DNA of 64,000 nt from Bacteroides sp. OF04-15BH (GCF_003477995.1 NZ_QUEM01000015.1:25002-89001), one strand, 5' to 3'; counted from the first letter of the stretch, positions 35,779 to 44,641 are shown. A program made the numbers and translations. The notes: generated by a model not told the origin, from the letters alone.

Positions 35779-36486
35779 TTATTTTTTGTTTTTCTTATTT
35801 CGTAAACGCAAAGGCCGCACACGATACCAGCCCCAGCCCAGCAGACCGAAGCCAAACAGCAGCAACGTCACGCCGCCCAGAGCCTTGACATCCACTTCGC
35901 TGACACCCGCCACGGTAGTCTGCCCATTGATCGTTGCCACAAAGCCCAGTACGGCAGTCAGCCAACTCATCTGATACAACAGTTCCAGACGTAATCCACG
36001 CTCCGGCAGCAGACGTTTCATGCCCCATACTCCCAACCACAACCCTGCGGTCACTGCAACAGCCAGTCCCCAGGACAGCAACGGAAAGGAGAAGCCCGGA
36101 AACGAAAAGATAACCGACACCAACAGGGCAAAGAGCACCGGAAAAAGCAACAGGCCCGGGAACCCTTGCAGGAACCGATAGCTCCAAAAACGCCATCCGG
36201 AAGCAGGAGGCGCCGGAAGGCTCCGGCTCTCGGCTTCCCAGCAAAACAACATCTGGAGAAACACATCCAGCGTGAGCAGCACGGTCAGGTCGGTCATGAG
36301 CTTGCGGTCGGCCAGCCACTGCATGATTTCGGTACGTGACTGTTCTATGGCCCAGGGCCATGACAATCCCACAAAAAGGAAACAGACGATTCCGACCAAC
36401 AGCAGCGGAATCCGCGCATTCTCCGTTTGCTTCAATATAAAATTGAAACAAACGAGAAGCGCCAACAAGGCAATCAGTATCTCCAT
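35779..36486 (-). CDS. hmuT: HmuT, polytopic inner-membrane protein
   Basis: The 235 residues begin MEILIALLALLVCFNFIL, five bases after the hmuS stop; a longer reading into hmuS has no coding character. There are about seven hydrophobic segments, including PLLLVGIVCFLFVGLSWPW, the LLLFPVLFALLVSVIFSFPG region and GGVTLLLFGFGLLGWGW at the C-terminal end. No transporter motif is recognised. Its fixed position between HmuS and the TolQ-like HmuU in related loci supports the name. It may be the membrane anchor that links the dechelatase to the proton motor. Molecular function is unknown. Confidence 0.78.
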   Translation of the reverse strand: MEILIALLALLVCFNFILKQTENARIPLLLVGIVCFLFVGLSWPWAIEQSRTEIMQWLADRKLMTDLTVLLTLDVFLQMLFCWEAESRSLPAPPASGWRFWSYRFLQGFPGLLLFPVLFALLVSVIFSFPGFSFPLLSWGLAVAVTAGLWLGVWGMKRLLPERGLRLELLYQMSWLTAVLGFVATINGQTTVAGVSEVDVKALGGVTLLLFGFGLLGWGWYRVRPLRLRNKKNKK

Positions 36487-36491
36487 ACGCC

Positions 36492-39400
36492 TTATTCCTT
36501 TCTCCGCTTTCTGCGGAACCATACCAGCATGGCGATCAGAATGACAGACACTGCGGCAAATACCGTTACGCCATTCAGTTTCTGTTTCTGCTCCTGCTGT
36601 GCTGAAGAATTCATTTCCTCTTTTTTCATCACCACACCCTGCTGATCGGAAGAAGCCGTCTGCCTTACCTCCTGAATATTCCGGCTGTAATCGGCCACGG
36701 CCTGCTGCGGGGCATGCTCTTTGATGAACGACTGAAGTTTGGCATTGTCGCAGACAAACTCCGTGCAGGCAGGCCGGTAAGTATTGATCAGCTTCGTATG
36801 CAGTTCGGACAAGTCCCGGAGCTGCCCGTCCGTAGCTTTCCACAAGTCCTTGCGTGCCGTCTCGAGCATCACGGCCGTGAGCTCCTGCAACGCTGCCGGA
36901 CTCTCCCGTTCAAAAAATTCATGAAGGCCCAACTGATATTTATCTTTCACATAAACTTCGTAAATATCATTCCACAGCGCGGCATCAATAGCCTCCGGCT
37001 TCATCACGTTCCATCCGTAAGTATTGCGTACCGTTGTCGCAAAGACAGCCGCAGCTCCGGCCCCTCCTTTCATCTTTTCCTTTATATAGACAGGATTCAG
37101 CAAGGTGGTACGTCCTTCCACGCCCACGGCTTCCTTGATTTCCTGCATCCGGTTGCGGTTACGGTTTCGATAGTCACTCAGATAGGCATCCGGCTCTTTT
37201 CCGGTGACCTGACGCACGGCCAGATTCAGTCCTCCCATGAATTCGTAAACATGATCCAGACTGAGCGCGCCCCAAGTATTGCTCTGTCGCGGCTGCACCA
37301 CGGCATCCGTACCGGTCAGCGCCGCCTCGAAGGCCGCCTTGCGGAACTGTTGCCATTTGTCTTCGCTACCATAGTAAGCGCCCATATTATTCAGATATAC
37401 TTCAGCTATCTCGCTCGATTTCTCCCATTGGTCTCCGGCTTCCACCATCGCCTGGATGCCGGTGGCATAATGACCGTTCACGCCTCCGAACACACGATAG
37501 TAAGCCACCTCGCGGGCTTCTTTCGGAGTCATGCCTTTGGCGGTCAGTGCCCGCTCGGCAGCCACAACACCCACAGCCACTCGGTTCTCATAGAGATCGT
37601 CCTTAGCTGCAGCGGCCATCTCCACGGCACGGGTGATCAGAAACAGACGCGACGCCGCAATGTCGCGCATCTGTCCGCTGGTCTGCACCACCACATCAAT
37701 GCGGGGACGACCCAATTCGCGCGAAGGAATCAGGCGCAAATCACTCACCCGTCCAAAAGCATCGCGCACCGGCTCCACACCCAGCATATACAACACCTGA
37801 GCAATCGTTGCCCCTTCGGTTTCGATAAACTCACTGCTCCACAACGTGTAGCTCACTTTCTGCGGCAACGAATCATGATGACGGCGACGGTACATCTCCA
37901 GAGTCTGTTCGGCCATTTTCTTTCCCTTTTCCCAAGCTGCCTCCGAAGGCGTAGCTTCCGCATTCACCGAATACAGGTTGCGGCCTGTGGGCAACGTGTT
38001 CGGATTGGCTATCGGATCACCACCGGGCGACGGGGCCGTATAGCCTCCGCTCAAAGCGTTGGTCAGGCTCTTCATTTCCTGCTCCGGACTGTTTTCCAGC
38101 TGCTGGCGGTATTCGGGAACACGGCGCACGGCCTGTTCCGCTTCGCAGATGAGACGGGCTTTCTCGCGGTCTTCACGTGAATATTCCTTTGCCGGAGCTG
38201 CACCGGGGTGCATACCGCGCCGCATCATCGCCATCATATCCTTAGGTCGGCTGGCCTCGGCCATGACTTCATGAGCCCAATCCAGTTCGGCTTGTGTGAT
38301 TCCCAGATGACGGGGCACCACCGTTTCGGAATAAGGCAGACCGTCCAACAAACGGTTGACCAGCGCACGGGCCGGATTGAGATAGTTCTGCGTGAAGAAC
38401 TGTGCCTGCCGGTCGGCCCGTGCAGCCGCAGGCAGTCCGCGCTGACGGTCCAAAGCCAGCTTGCTGTAGGCAACAGGTTCTGCCGTCATGGCCAGCACAC
38501 TCGAATGAATCCGTGCCGGTTCATAAGGCACTCCCAGCGTATAGAGCTGACCGGTGATCTGCTCCGTTGCCAGTTCTTCGGCAAACTGATCTATGCGGGC
38601 GATGTCCTCTTCACCGTATGGAGTGGCCAGCAGACTGTCCAGTCCCAGGTCGCGATGGAAGCCCAGCTTCACGGCCAGTTCCTTGACACGCAGGGAAGCC
38701 TGACGCACTTTGGCACTTCCGGCATTCGCCCCGTCCTGAAGCGCATAATAAGTTTTGAGCGCCTCCTCCAGAGCGCGATATTCCGACCGCACTCCACTCT
38801 CGAGGAAAGGAGGAGTAAGATAAGACTGCAAAGTGGCATACGAACGGCGCTTGGCTATCACCCCTTCGCCCACATTGCCGATAGAATAGACATAGAAATG
38901 CGGCAGTGGTCCCACCAGACGGTCAGGCCAGTCGTCATCACCCAGAGCCACCTGTTTGCCCGGAGTGAATTCCAGACTGCCGTGCGTGCCGAAATGAATC
39001 AGGGCATCGGCACGGAAGCCATAGCGCACCCACAGATAGGAAGCCAGATAATTATGAGGCGGCGGTGCATCCACTCCGTGTACGATCTGGAAGGAATTGT
39101 CGCCCAGTGCCGCGGCAGCCTGCGGTACAAGCACCACATTGCCAAATTCCAGACGGGCCAGTCCCATGCGCCTCTCCGCATCTCCGAAGTAAATGCCCGG
39201 GAATGCTCCATAGGCACTGTCAGCCTGTTCACGTTGGCGACGGCTCAGCCCGTCCTTCACCCATGCGGCATACTTGTCGGAAGGAATCCAAAGCGGATTT
39301 CCGTTTTTCAGGAAAGCATCAAAGGCCCCCTCGGCATAAAGATTGAACACAGAGCCCTGGGTTTGGATGAGCTTGCCCAGAGCCTCGGGTGTCTCGGGAA

Positions 39401-40601
39401 GGCCATCCACCCGATAGCCTTCTTTGCGGAGACGGAGCAACAGGTTGTAGAGCGAAGGAACCACCTCCATTCCCGAAGCGGTCAGGGCGCTCTGTCCGGG
39501 ACCCTTATAGTAAAAAACAGCTATTTTCTTCTCGCGATTCTGTTTGTTTCTCAGACTCACCACACGGTTTACGTACTCCACAAAAGTTACCAGACGCTCC
39601 GGAATGACCTGAATCACCGGCACTCCATCGGCATTCTGCTGCAAAGCGAACACCACATACGGCCGGACAGCCCCGTCCAGCTCCGGCGTAGCAATACTCT
39701 GCGACAGGAATCCTCCCTGCATGCCCTGCCTGTTCTTCTGCCATTCCTCGAGCGGCGCATTGACATTCAGTGCCGTAAGCAGCGGGATATTCCGGCTCTT
39801 CAGATAATCCACCACATCATCGCCCAACCGTCCGTGGGGCATATACACCACAGCCGACGGCTGCAACGAATCGCCATAAGCTTCGATCAGGGCCTGAAGG
39901 GAACGTGTCGGAAACACCATATTGCCACCGGCCTCCAGTTTTGCTACCAGCGGCTCCGGCTCGCCCATGTGTCCGGCCAGAATGATCTGCGGTGCCTGCT
40001 CTTTCCACAATCCCTGCCGGCGCAAAAACTGCCGGTATTCCTTCAAGGTCTGAAATTCGAGCGGTTCACCCCCGTCCTGACCGGGTGCGGCATGATAAAA
40101 AAGACCGATTTCGGGTTCCGTGGCCGGCAGCACGGGCTCGGCACCAAAGCGCTTGCCGTCAATGTCGGTGCGCACAAGGTTCAGCAAACTGCGGTAGTTC
40201 TTCCGACCGCCATATTTGAGATAGGTACGCAGAGAGTCAGCCAACAGACTGTCTACCGAGCAGAAAGCATTGTCGGGATTGGTCACCGACACCGAAAGCA
40301 CGGGCACTCCCTTTTTCTCGGCCGCGCGCACCTGCTCACGCTGCTCTTCGGTCCACGTCAGTCCCATGGCATTAACAAAAACCATATCATAGCGGTCCAG
40401 ATGCTCCACGTCGTCGGCTTTGACATCAAAAATCCGGATCGATGCATTCTGATTCGACTTGGCAATCTCTCCCAGAACGATTGCCTGATAATTCACGAAG
40501 GCGATTCGGGTTGGCGAGAACCAGCAGTTCCAGGCTCCCCATCCCCCGCCAATCAGCAGAGAAGCCCCCAGGCCTATCGTGATCCACTTCTTTTTTTTCA
40601 T
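36492..40601 (-). CDS. hmuS: HmuS, CobN/BchH-like membrane-anchored heme dechelatase
   Basis: A 1369-residue protein of the CobN/magnesium-chelatase large-subunit family. The family signature HFGTHGSLEFTPGKQVALG lies near residues 535-553. A second conserved block, SSEFIETEGATIAQVLYMLG, lies near 914-933. An N-terminal hydrophobic anchor (about 6-26) and a C-terminal helix followed by RRKRRKE (about 1340-1369) place the large domain in the periplasm, unlike cytoplasmic CobN. No cobalamin genes and no CobS/CobT ATPase partners are nearby. As I recall, the Bacteroides homologue has been reported to strip iron from heme under anaerobic conditions. It is the first gene of the 15.4-kb operon. Confidence 0.92.
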   Translation of the reverse strand: MKKKKWITIGLGASLLIGGGWGAWNCWFSPTRIAFVNYQAIVLGEIAKSNQNASIRIFDVKADDVEHLDRYDMVFVNAMGLTWTEEQREQVRAAEKKGVPVLSVSVTNPDNAFCSVDSLLADSLRTYLKYGGRKNYRSLLNLVRTDIDGKRFGAEPVLPATEPEIGLFYHAAPGQDGGEPLEFQTLKEYRQFLRRQGLWKEQAPQIILAGHMGEPEPLVAKLEAGGNMVFPTRSLQALIEAYGDSLQPSAVVYMPHGRLGDDVVDYLKSRNIPLLTALNVNAPLEEWQKNRQGMQGGFLSQSIATPELDGAVRPYVVFALQQNADGVPVIQVIPERLVTFVEYVNRVVSLRNKQNREKKIAVFYYKGPGQSALTASGMEVVPSLYNLLLRLRKEGYRVDGLPETPEALGKLIQTQGSVFNLYAEGAFDAFLKNGNPLWIPSDKYAAWVKDGLSRRQREQADSAYGAFPGIYFGDAERRMGLARLEFGNVVLVPQAAAALGDNSFQIVHGVDAPPPHNYLASYLWVRYGFRADALIHFGTHGSLEFTPGKQVALGDDDWPDRLVGPLPHFYVYSIGNVGEGVIAKRRSYATLQSYLTPPFLESGVRSEYRALEEALKTYYALQDGANAGSAKVRQASLRVKELAVKLGFHRDLGLDSLLATPYGEEDIARIDQFAEELATEQITGQLYTLGVPYEPARIHSSVLAMTAEPVAYSKLALDRQRGLPAAARADRQAQFFTQNYLNPARALVNRLLDGLPYSETVVPRHLGITQAELDWAHEVMAEASRPKDMMAMMRRGMHPGAAPAKEYSREDREKARLICEAEQAVRRVPEYRQQLENSPEQEMKSLTNALSGGYTAPSPGGDPIANPNTLPTGRNLYSVNAEATPSEAAWEKGKKMAEQTLEMYRRRHHDSLPQKVSYTLWSSEFIETEGATIAQVLYMLGVEPVRDAFGRVSDLRLIPSRELGRPRIDVVVQTSGQMRDIAASRLFLITRAVEMAAAAKDDLYENRVAVGVVAAERALTAKGMTPKEAREVAYYRVFGGVNGHYATGIQAMVEAGDQWEKSSEIAEVYLNNMGAYYGSEDKWQQFRKAAFEAALTGTDAVVQPRQSNTWGALSLDHVYEFMGGLNLAVRQVTGKEPDAYLSDYRNRNRNRMQEIKEAVGVEGRTTLLNPVYIKEKMKGGAGAAAVFATTVRNTYGWNVMKPEAIDAALWNDIYEVYVKDKYQLGLHEFFERESPAALQELTAVMLETARKDLWKATDGQLRDLSELHTKLINTYRPACTEFVCDNAKLQSFIKEHAPQQAVADYSRNIQEVRQTASSDQQGVVMKKEEMNSSAQQEQKQKLNGVTVFAAVSVILIAMLVWFRRKRRKE

Positions 40602-40655
40602 ACTAATTCCATTTTATAAGTTTATCGTTTTTTCTATAATAACTTTAAAACGGGG

Positions 40656-40687
40656 CAAAAATAGAAGGAAAAAGAAGGGATGACAAT
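40656..40687 (-). promoter_or_regulatory. Promoter of the hmuS operon
   Basis: Minus-strand TATTTTTG (40656-40663), a perfect TAnnTTTG, with ATTG 20 bases upstream (40684-40687). It predicts a leader of about 47 bases. An iron-responsive operator is likely but I cannot identify one; a half-site ATCCTCA lies at 40763-40769. Confidence 0.65.
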
Positions 40688-40689
40688 AC

Positions 40690-41031
40690 TCAAAAACCGT
40701 GATTTTATCTACCTGAAAACAAGGATGATAAAGCCGTTTGTTCAAGTAGTTTCAGAATGTAAATCCTCATGCGGAAAACCAAGCAATCTGAAAGTTTTTC
40801 CGAAGAAACAGAAACAGCCTCTTGGATTCCCAACGGATAAGTGGAGAAAAATCTTGCCGAATTTCTTTCTCTGGCGCCAGCCGGAAAAGCGTGGAGCCAC
40901 CTTTCAGAAGAAGAAAGAAGCCCCTACAGCGGCTCCCGATACTTAAAACGGGTATCGTGTTATCCGTCGGAAAAGGTAACTCATCAAAAGGAGTACCCAA
41001 AAGCAGGTGCCGAATTCTGTGTTTTTCCCAA
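40690..41031. other. Non-coding gap upstream of hmuS
   Basis: About 340 bases without a gene I trust. It contains the palindrome CTGGCGCCAG (40871-40880) and the string AAAAGGAGTACCC (about 40987-40999), which recurs near 42430. Short open frames here lack start signals and family resemblance. Confidence 0.4.
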
Positions 41032-41072
41032 TAAAAAAAGTCTTCCGAGACATGGGAAATCTCAGAAGACTT
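41032..41072 (-). terminator. Terminator of the YczE-like gene
   Basis: Minus-strand hairpin AAGTCTTCTGAGA / TCTCGGAAGACTT (41038-41072, one mismatch), followed by a T7 run. Confidence 0.88.
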
Positions 41073-41111
41073 GAAGAGCGCACTCTTGACAGCGCCTTTT
41101 ATTGAATCGTG

Positions 41112-41846
41112 TTATTTTCTATAAATGTATTTGGCCAATCCGTAAAGGTATCTCCGGAATCCCGGCTGATACTTGAGCAAACGGTCAAACCAGCTCAGAT
41201 GGTGGCCGATGATGCGCACGGCAAAACCGACATAATACATGGCAAACAGGGTTCCTATGCCGATAATGTGCCACTGCCATGCCCCGAAGAAAGCATAGCA
41301 GGCAATGATTCCCAACAACACCAGCGAGGTGTCTACCGCAATCTTGACTCTCGGAAAGTCCATGCCCAGCACACGGCTCACGGCCACCGGGAATCCCTCG
41401 CCCGGCATCGTGACACTGCCGCACCGCACCTCAAGCGCCACTCCGGCAGCCAGAACAGTGCATCCGGCCAACTGCGAAAGCGCTTTTTCCCAAAAGGCTG
41501 TCGGCTCTAACCAGGAAGTCAGATACATGTTGAAGTCTAACAACATGCCGAAGACGAAACCGACCAACAACTGAAACAGCTGAATCGGGTCGAACTTACG
41601 GCGGAGCACTCCAACCTGACCGACAACCAGTATGGCATTCATGATATAGGTGTACTGACCGATTGTCAGTGCAGGCACCATCCCGTCGGCTCCCGCTTCC
41701 TGAAAGACATAAGGCAACACGCTGATCACACTCGATCCCAACATGCTCTTCACACACAAAGCCACGCCCAAGGTCATGATAAACAAAGAAACAAGCAGCA
41801 GCAAATGCTGCCATACGAATGATATTACTTTCTCTTTTTTTGTCAT
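41112..41846 (-). CDS. YczE/DUF6198-type integral membrane protein
   Basis: The 244 residues have about six transmembrane helices. It begins with a charged stretch, then LLLLVSLFIMTLGVALCVKSMLG; this and GSSVISVLPYVF and ALTIGQYTYIMNAILVV form the conserved N-terminal part of the YczE/YyaS family. The C-terminal 30 residues are basic and aromatic. It shares the same fold, and about the same order of motifs, with the first half of the fusion protein at 59647. The transported or sensed substrate is unknown. It stands alone between a structured leader and its own terminator. Confidence 0.85.
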   Translation of the reverse strand: MTKKEKVISFVWQHLLLLVSLFIMTLGVALCVKSMLGSSVISVLPYVFQEAGADGMVPALTIGQYTYIMNAILVVGQVGVLRRKFDPIQLFQLLVGFVFGMLLDFNMYLTSWLEPTAFWEKALSQLAGCTVLAAGVALEVRCGSVTMPGEGFPVAVSRVLGMDFPRVKIAVDTSLVLLGIIACYAFFGAWQWHIIGIGTLFAMYYVGFAVRIIGHHLSWFDRLLKYQPGFRRYLYGLAKYIYRK

Positions 41847-41885
41847 TTTATTTTGTTTTAAATACGATGCAATCCGACATAAAAT

Positions 41886-41947
41886 CTATAGGTTTTCTGA
41901 TAAGACACAGGTTTCTACCGAGAAACGAGCTCAGAACCAACCTGTAG
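41886..41947 (-). promoter_or_regulatory. Nested stem-loop in the 5' leader of the YczE-like gene
   Basis: Three nested stems: CTATAGGTT/AACCTGTAG (41886-41894 with 41939-41947, one wobble), TTCTGA/TCAGAA (41895-41900 with 41931-41936) and GTTTCT/AGAAAC (41911-41916 with 41921-41926). About 21 pairs fall in 62 bases, 40 bases before the start codon. No T-run follows. It could be a cis-regulatory RNA; it does not match a riboswitch I know. Confidence 0.5.
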
Positions 41948-41966
41948 ACTTTACGAAAAATACCCT

Positions 41967-41974
41967 CAAAAGTA
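41967..41974 (-). promoter_or_regulatory. -7 box of the YczE-like gene
   Basis: Minus-strand TACTTTTG fits TAnnTTTG. Transcription would start near 41960, just before the nested stem-loop. No clear -33 element. Confidence 0.4.
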
Positions 41975-42459
41975 ATCAAAAAATGCGAAAATCTTGTGGC
42001 TTTTTGAAAAAAACATAAAAACTGGAGGGAATAAAATGGAGCCGAAACATCTGGTGCAGACAGTCCGAATACCGAAAAACAAGCGCAAGAACAAAAGAAA
42101 GCTCCCCGAAAGCATTGCTGACAAAATGCTACAGAAAACCCCAATCCGGTGTCTACACCGATCTTACGCAACCGGCAAAACAGAATCTTTGGGTGCATAA
42201 ATATTCCGAGAAACAGCATAAAAATAGAGAAATCGCAGTATTTTATATGAAAAAACGGCGCTACAAACGAGGATATAGCTTCAAAGGAAGCAGACTTTCA
42301 TCGAAAGGAAAAGGAAAAATCATCGAAATGAATGCCCGAAACGGTCCTGATAAAACAGAAATCCCTTGCCGTGCACCCCTTGAAAGCAATCTGAAGCCCC
42401 CATTTTGTGCATAGAAGAAGAGTAACAAAAAAGGAGTACCCTGCTGATTCACAAAGCGG
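41975..42459. other. Non-coding gap
   Basis: About 480 A-rich bases with scattered short frames that have no family resemblance or promoter. It holds the shared motif AAATCATCGAAATGAA (about 42317-42332) and a second AAAAGGAGTACCC (about 42429-42441). Nothing else is recognisable. Confidence 0.4.
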
Positions 42460-42502
42460 AACAAAGAAAAAGCCTGCTGAGATTTTAATTTTCTCAGCAG
42501 GC
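42460..42502 (-). terminator. Terminator of the secreted coiled-coil protein gene
   Basis: GCCTGCTGAGA (42472-42482) pairs perfectly with TCTCAGCAGGC (42492-42502). Read on the minus strand it is followed by TTTTTCTTTG. Confidence 0.87.
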
Positions 42503-42586
42503 CGGGATATTGTGTTCGAAATACGGAGTTTCAGAGCATCGACATATACAATCTGTCAAAATGTCCAGACAAGCGCCAGCGTGCGG

Positions 42587-43498
42587 CTAAGGCAAGCATA
42601 CCTTTTTACCACCGAAAAGATACAGGCCCGCAGGAAGTTTTCGGGCTGCTTCGGCTTTCGTCACGGAATGCAACAGCAAGGTACCGCCCGTGGTATAGAC
42701 ATCCGCACGGGTTTCCGTAAGCACCGGAGCGTTTACGCCTGTGGTTTCGTGGGTAAAGGATTCGATATACTGCAACAGCGCCTCCAGCATCTTGACAAAA
42801 GCAGACACTTCGAAAGTGTCTTTATTCAACGCCGCGCGGGCTTCGTTGATGGCAGACTGCAGTTCTCTGCCGGCCTGAGAATTCTTCTGCGCCTCTGTGG
42901 CTCTGAGCAGCAGTTCTTCCGCCTCCAGACATTTAAGATAGATTTGTTCGGCGGCAAGCACATCCAGCTTGATTTCCTCTACCGCCAATGTCAGACTCTT
43001 ATACAGACTTTCCAGATTCTCGGCGGCATTCGCCACTTTATGGTCGTACTCCACACGGAAATCCGCTTCTTCACTGTCAAAGCCTTCCACCTGACCCTTA
43101 TATTTCTTTTCCAGGGCCTCCAGAGCGTCAAAGTCTCCTTCCGTGAGATATTTCGTGTACTCTTCCTCATATTCCGACCGCGCGGCCACCCGTCTGTCAT
43201 ACAGCTCGGCAAGCTGCTCTTTCAGCACATTCTGGGCGGCAATTCTCCTGGCGACAACTTCTTTTGAAGAGGTGACCCCTTCATCGGCCACGGCATCCAG
43301 ATAATGATCCACCGCAGGAATGTAATGGTAATACTGACTGGTACGGTCAATCTCGTTAATCAGCACCTGAACATCTGTATATGCTGCGTTGAAAAGGGAA
43401 TCGCCAGGGCTCTCGGCGGCCGACAAACGGGATACAGAACCTGTTGCCAGCACCAGGAAAAACAGCAACAGGCGCATCAGAAAGGAATGTTTCTTCAT
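42587..43498 (-). CDS. Exported coiled-coil protein with a Bacteroides-type C-terminal motif
   Basis: The 303 residues start at MKKHSFLMRLLLFFLVLATG, a signal peptide cleaved near LSAAES. Residues 60-260 are almost wholly helical and charged, with heptad-like stretches (EALEKKYKGQVEGFDSEEAD and following). The last 40 residues (ADVYTTGGTLLLHSV, then LPAGLYLFGGKKVCLP) match the C-terminal motif of many exported Bacteroidetes proteins, of the form vYd..G..v......LpkGiYivnGkKv.i. I do not recognise the family. It is transcribed alone, divergently from the DUF4252-sigma operon. Confidence 0.78.
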   Translation of the reverse strand: MKKHSFLMRLLLFFLVLATGSVSRLSAAESPGDSLFNAAYTDVQVLINEIDRTSQYYHYIPAVDHYLDAVADEGVTSSKEVVARRIAAQNVLKEQLAELYDRRVAARSEYEEEYTKYLTEGDFDALEALEKKYKGQVEGFDSEEADFRVEYDHKVANAAENLESLYKSLTLAVEEIKLDVLAAEQIYLKCLEAEELLLRATEAQKNSQAGRELQSAINEARAALNKDTFEVSAFVKMLEALLQYIESFTHETTGVNAPVLTETRADVYTTGGTLLLHSVTKAEAARKLPAGLYLFGGKKVCLP

Positions 43499-43561
43499 AA
43501 GCAGTAAGATTTTATGGAAATAATTCGCGGCTAAAATAAGCATTTTCACGGAAAATCTCAC

Positions 43562-43569
43562 TATTTTTG
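43562..43569 (+). promoter_or_regulatory. -7 box of the DUF4252-sigma operon
   Basis: TATTTTTG, a perfect TAnnTTTG, 105 bases before the first start codon. There is no TTTG at -33, which would fit a promoter read by the operon's own sigma factor or an activated promoter. Confidence 0.4.
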
Positions 43570-43674
43570 AAAAAACAAAGAAAAATGGTGCAACATATTT
43601 CCGGCTTCCGCGTCTTTCACATAAAAACGGATCCGAAAACTCAAACTTATGTTTCACTTTTAAAGCCAGAATTT

Positions 43675-44160
43675 ATGAAAAAATACGCGCTGATCTGCCT
43701 GCTTTTTCTCGCTCAAAGCACTTTTGCCGGGAGTATAAAAGATATATTCAAGGAGTTCAGGAAGATAGAAAACGCAGAGTATGTCCATATTCCCAGGATT
43801 GCCATGCGTATGCTAACAGCCTTCTCCGGAGACGATGAATTCATGCCGCATATTAAAAGAGTCAGAATACTTACTTTAGATAAATGCGACGGAAAAAAGG
43901 TTGCGAGATTTCTGCAAAAGACCAAAGAACTGGAGCAACAGGGTTATGACCCGTATGTCAAAACCAAAGAAGACAATGAAAACATGTCTGTTCTGATTAA
44001 GGAAAAAAGAAATACAATCCGAGAGGTAGTTCTGGTAATGGCCGACGGTCAGGAACATTGTCTGATTCAGGTAGAAGGAAAGTTCAAATTGGAAGATATC
44101 TCCGGACTCAGTGTTAAAGTAACGCCGTTAGGACATGGAGACAAACGAGTTCAAGAATAA
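43675..44160 (+). CDS. DUF4252 family exported protein (first copy)
   Basis: The 161 residues start at MKKYALICLLFLAQSTFAG, a signal peptide; the upstream in-frame Met at 43567 falls on the promoter box. The body follows the DUF4252 pattern: a short segment around EYVHIPRIAMRMLTAF, then RVRILTLDKCDGKKVARFLQ and a late VVLVMADGQEHCLIQVEGKF. A second DUF4252 gene closes the operon. The 3' end overlaps the sigma-factor gene by 26 bases. The function is unknown; the family is typically tied to ECF sigma factors. Confidence 0.82.
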   Translation: MKKYALICLLFLAQSTFAGSIKDIFKEFRKIENAEYVHIPRIAMRMLTAFSGDDEFMPHIKRVRILTLDKCDGKKVARFLQKTKELEQQGYDPYVKTKEDNENMSVLIKEKRNTIREVVLVMADGQEHCLIQVEGKFKLEDISGLSVKVTPLGHGDKRVQE

Positions 44161-44641
44161 ATTTCTGCCCCATCATGTCATGATGTACCGAACGGCTTAT
44201 GCCTTTCTTCGCAACAGTCAGGAAGCGGAAGATATTCTTCAGGAGGCTTTTTTGAAACTGTGGCTCAAACGAGAAGAGCTGGATGCGATCGACAACACGG
44301 AAGCTTACTGCATCACTCTGGTGCGCCACCTGTGTCTGGACCTGATCCGGAACCGAAAAAAACATCTGCACGAAGGCATACAGGAATGTCACGCCATAGA
44401 GCATTCCGCCAACTTGCAGAAAGAGCTGGAACAGCATACTGAAGCGGAAACCGTGCGGACACTCATCAACCAATTGCCCGACACGCAACGGAAAGTGATC
44501 TGGCTTCGCGACGTAAATGAATGTTCCTTTGAGGAAATCTCCCGGGCCACCGGACTGAACCCCATCAACATCAGAGCCACTTTGTCAAAAGCCAGAAAGA
44601 AAATACGTGAACAATTTAATCGACGGATCAAGGAAATATGA
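44135..44641 (+). CDS. ECF-type RNA polymerase sigma factor
   Basis: A 168-residue sigma-70 family factor with only regions 2 and 4. Region 2 runs from about 14 to 80 (YRTAYAFLRNSQEAEDILQEAFLKLW). Region 4 spans about 108-162, with LPDTQRKVIWLRDVNECSFEEIS and the helix-turn-helix IRATLSKARKKIR. It overlaps the gene before it and the membrane protein gene after it by four bases (ATGA-type), so the proteins are made together. It very likely transcribes its own operon and perhaps other envelope genes. Confidence 0.95.
   Translation: METNEFKNKFLPHHVMMYRTAYAFLRNSQEAEDILQEAFLKLWLKREELDAIDNTEAYCITLVRHLCLDLIRNRKKHLHEGIQECHAIEHSANLQKELEQHTEAETVRTLINQLPDTQRKVIWLRDVNECSFEEISRATGLNPINIRATLSKARKKIREQFNRRIKEI

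Noticed and set aside
36487..36843. Longer N-terminus of hmuT reaching into hmuS
   Set aside because: The extra 119 codons overlap hmuS and are low in hydrophobic order; the Met at 36486 gives a clean membrane start five bases after the hmuS stop.
36492..40601. Cobaltochelatase CobN for cobalamin synthesis
   Set aside because: Two membrane anchors, no CobS/CobT or other cobalamin genes, and the HmuTUV partners point to heme instead.
40841..41074. Open frame of 77 codons upstream of hmuS on the plus strand
   Set aside because: No promoter, no family resemblance, and its end lies inside the terminator hairpin of the YczE-like gene.
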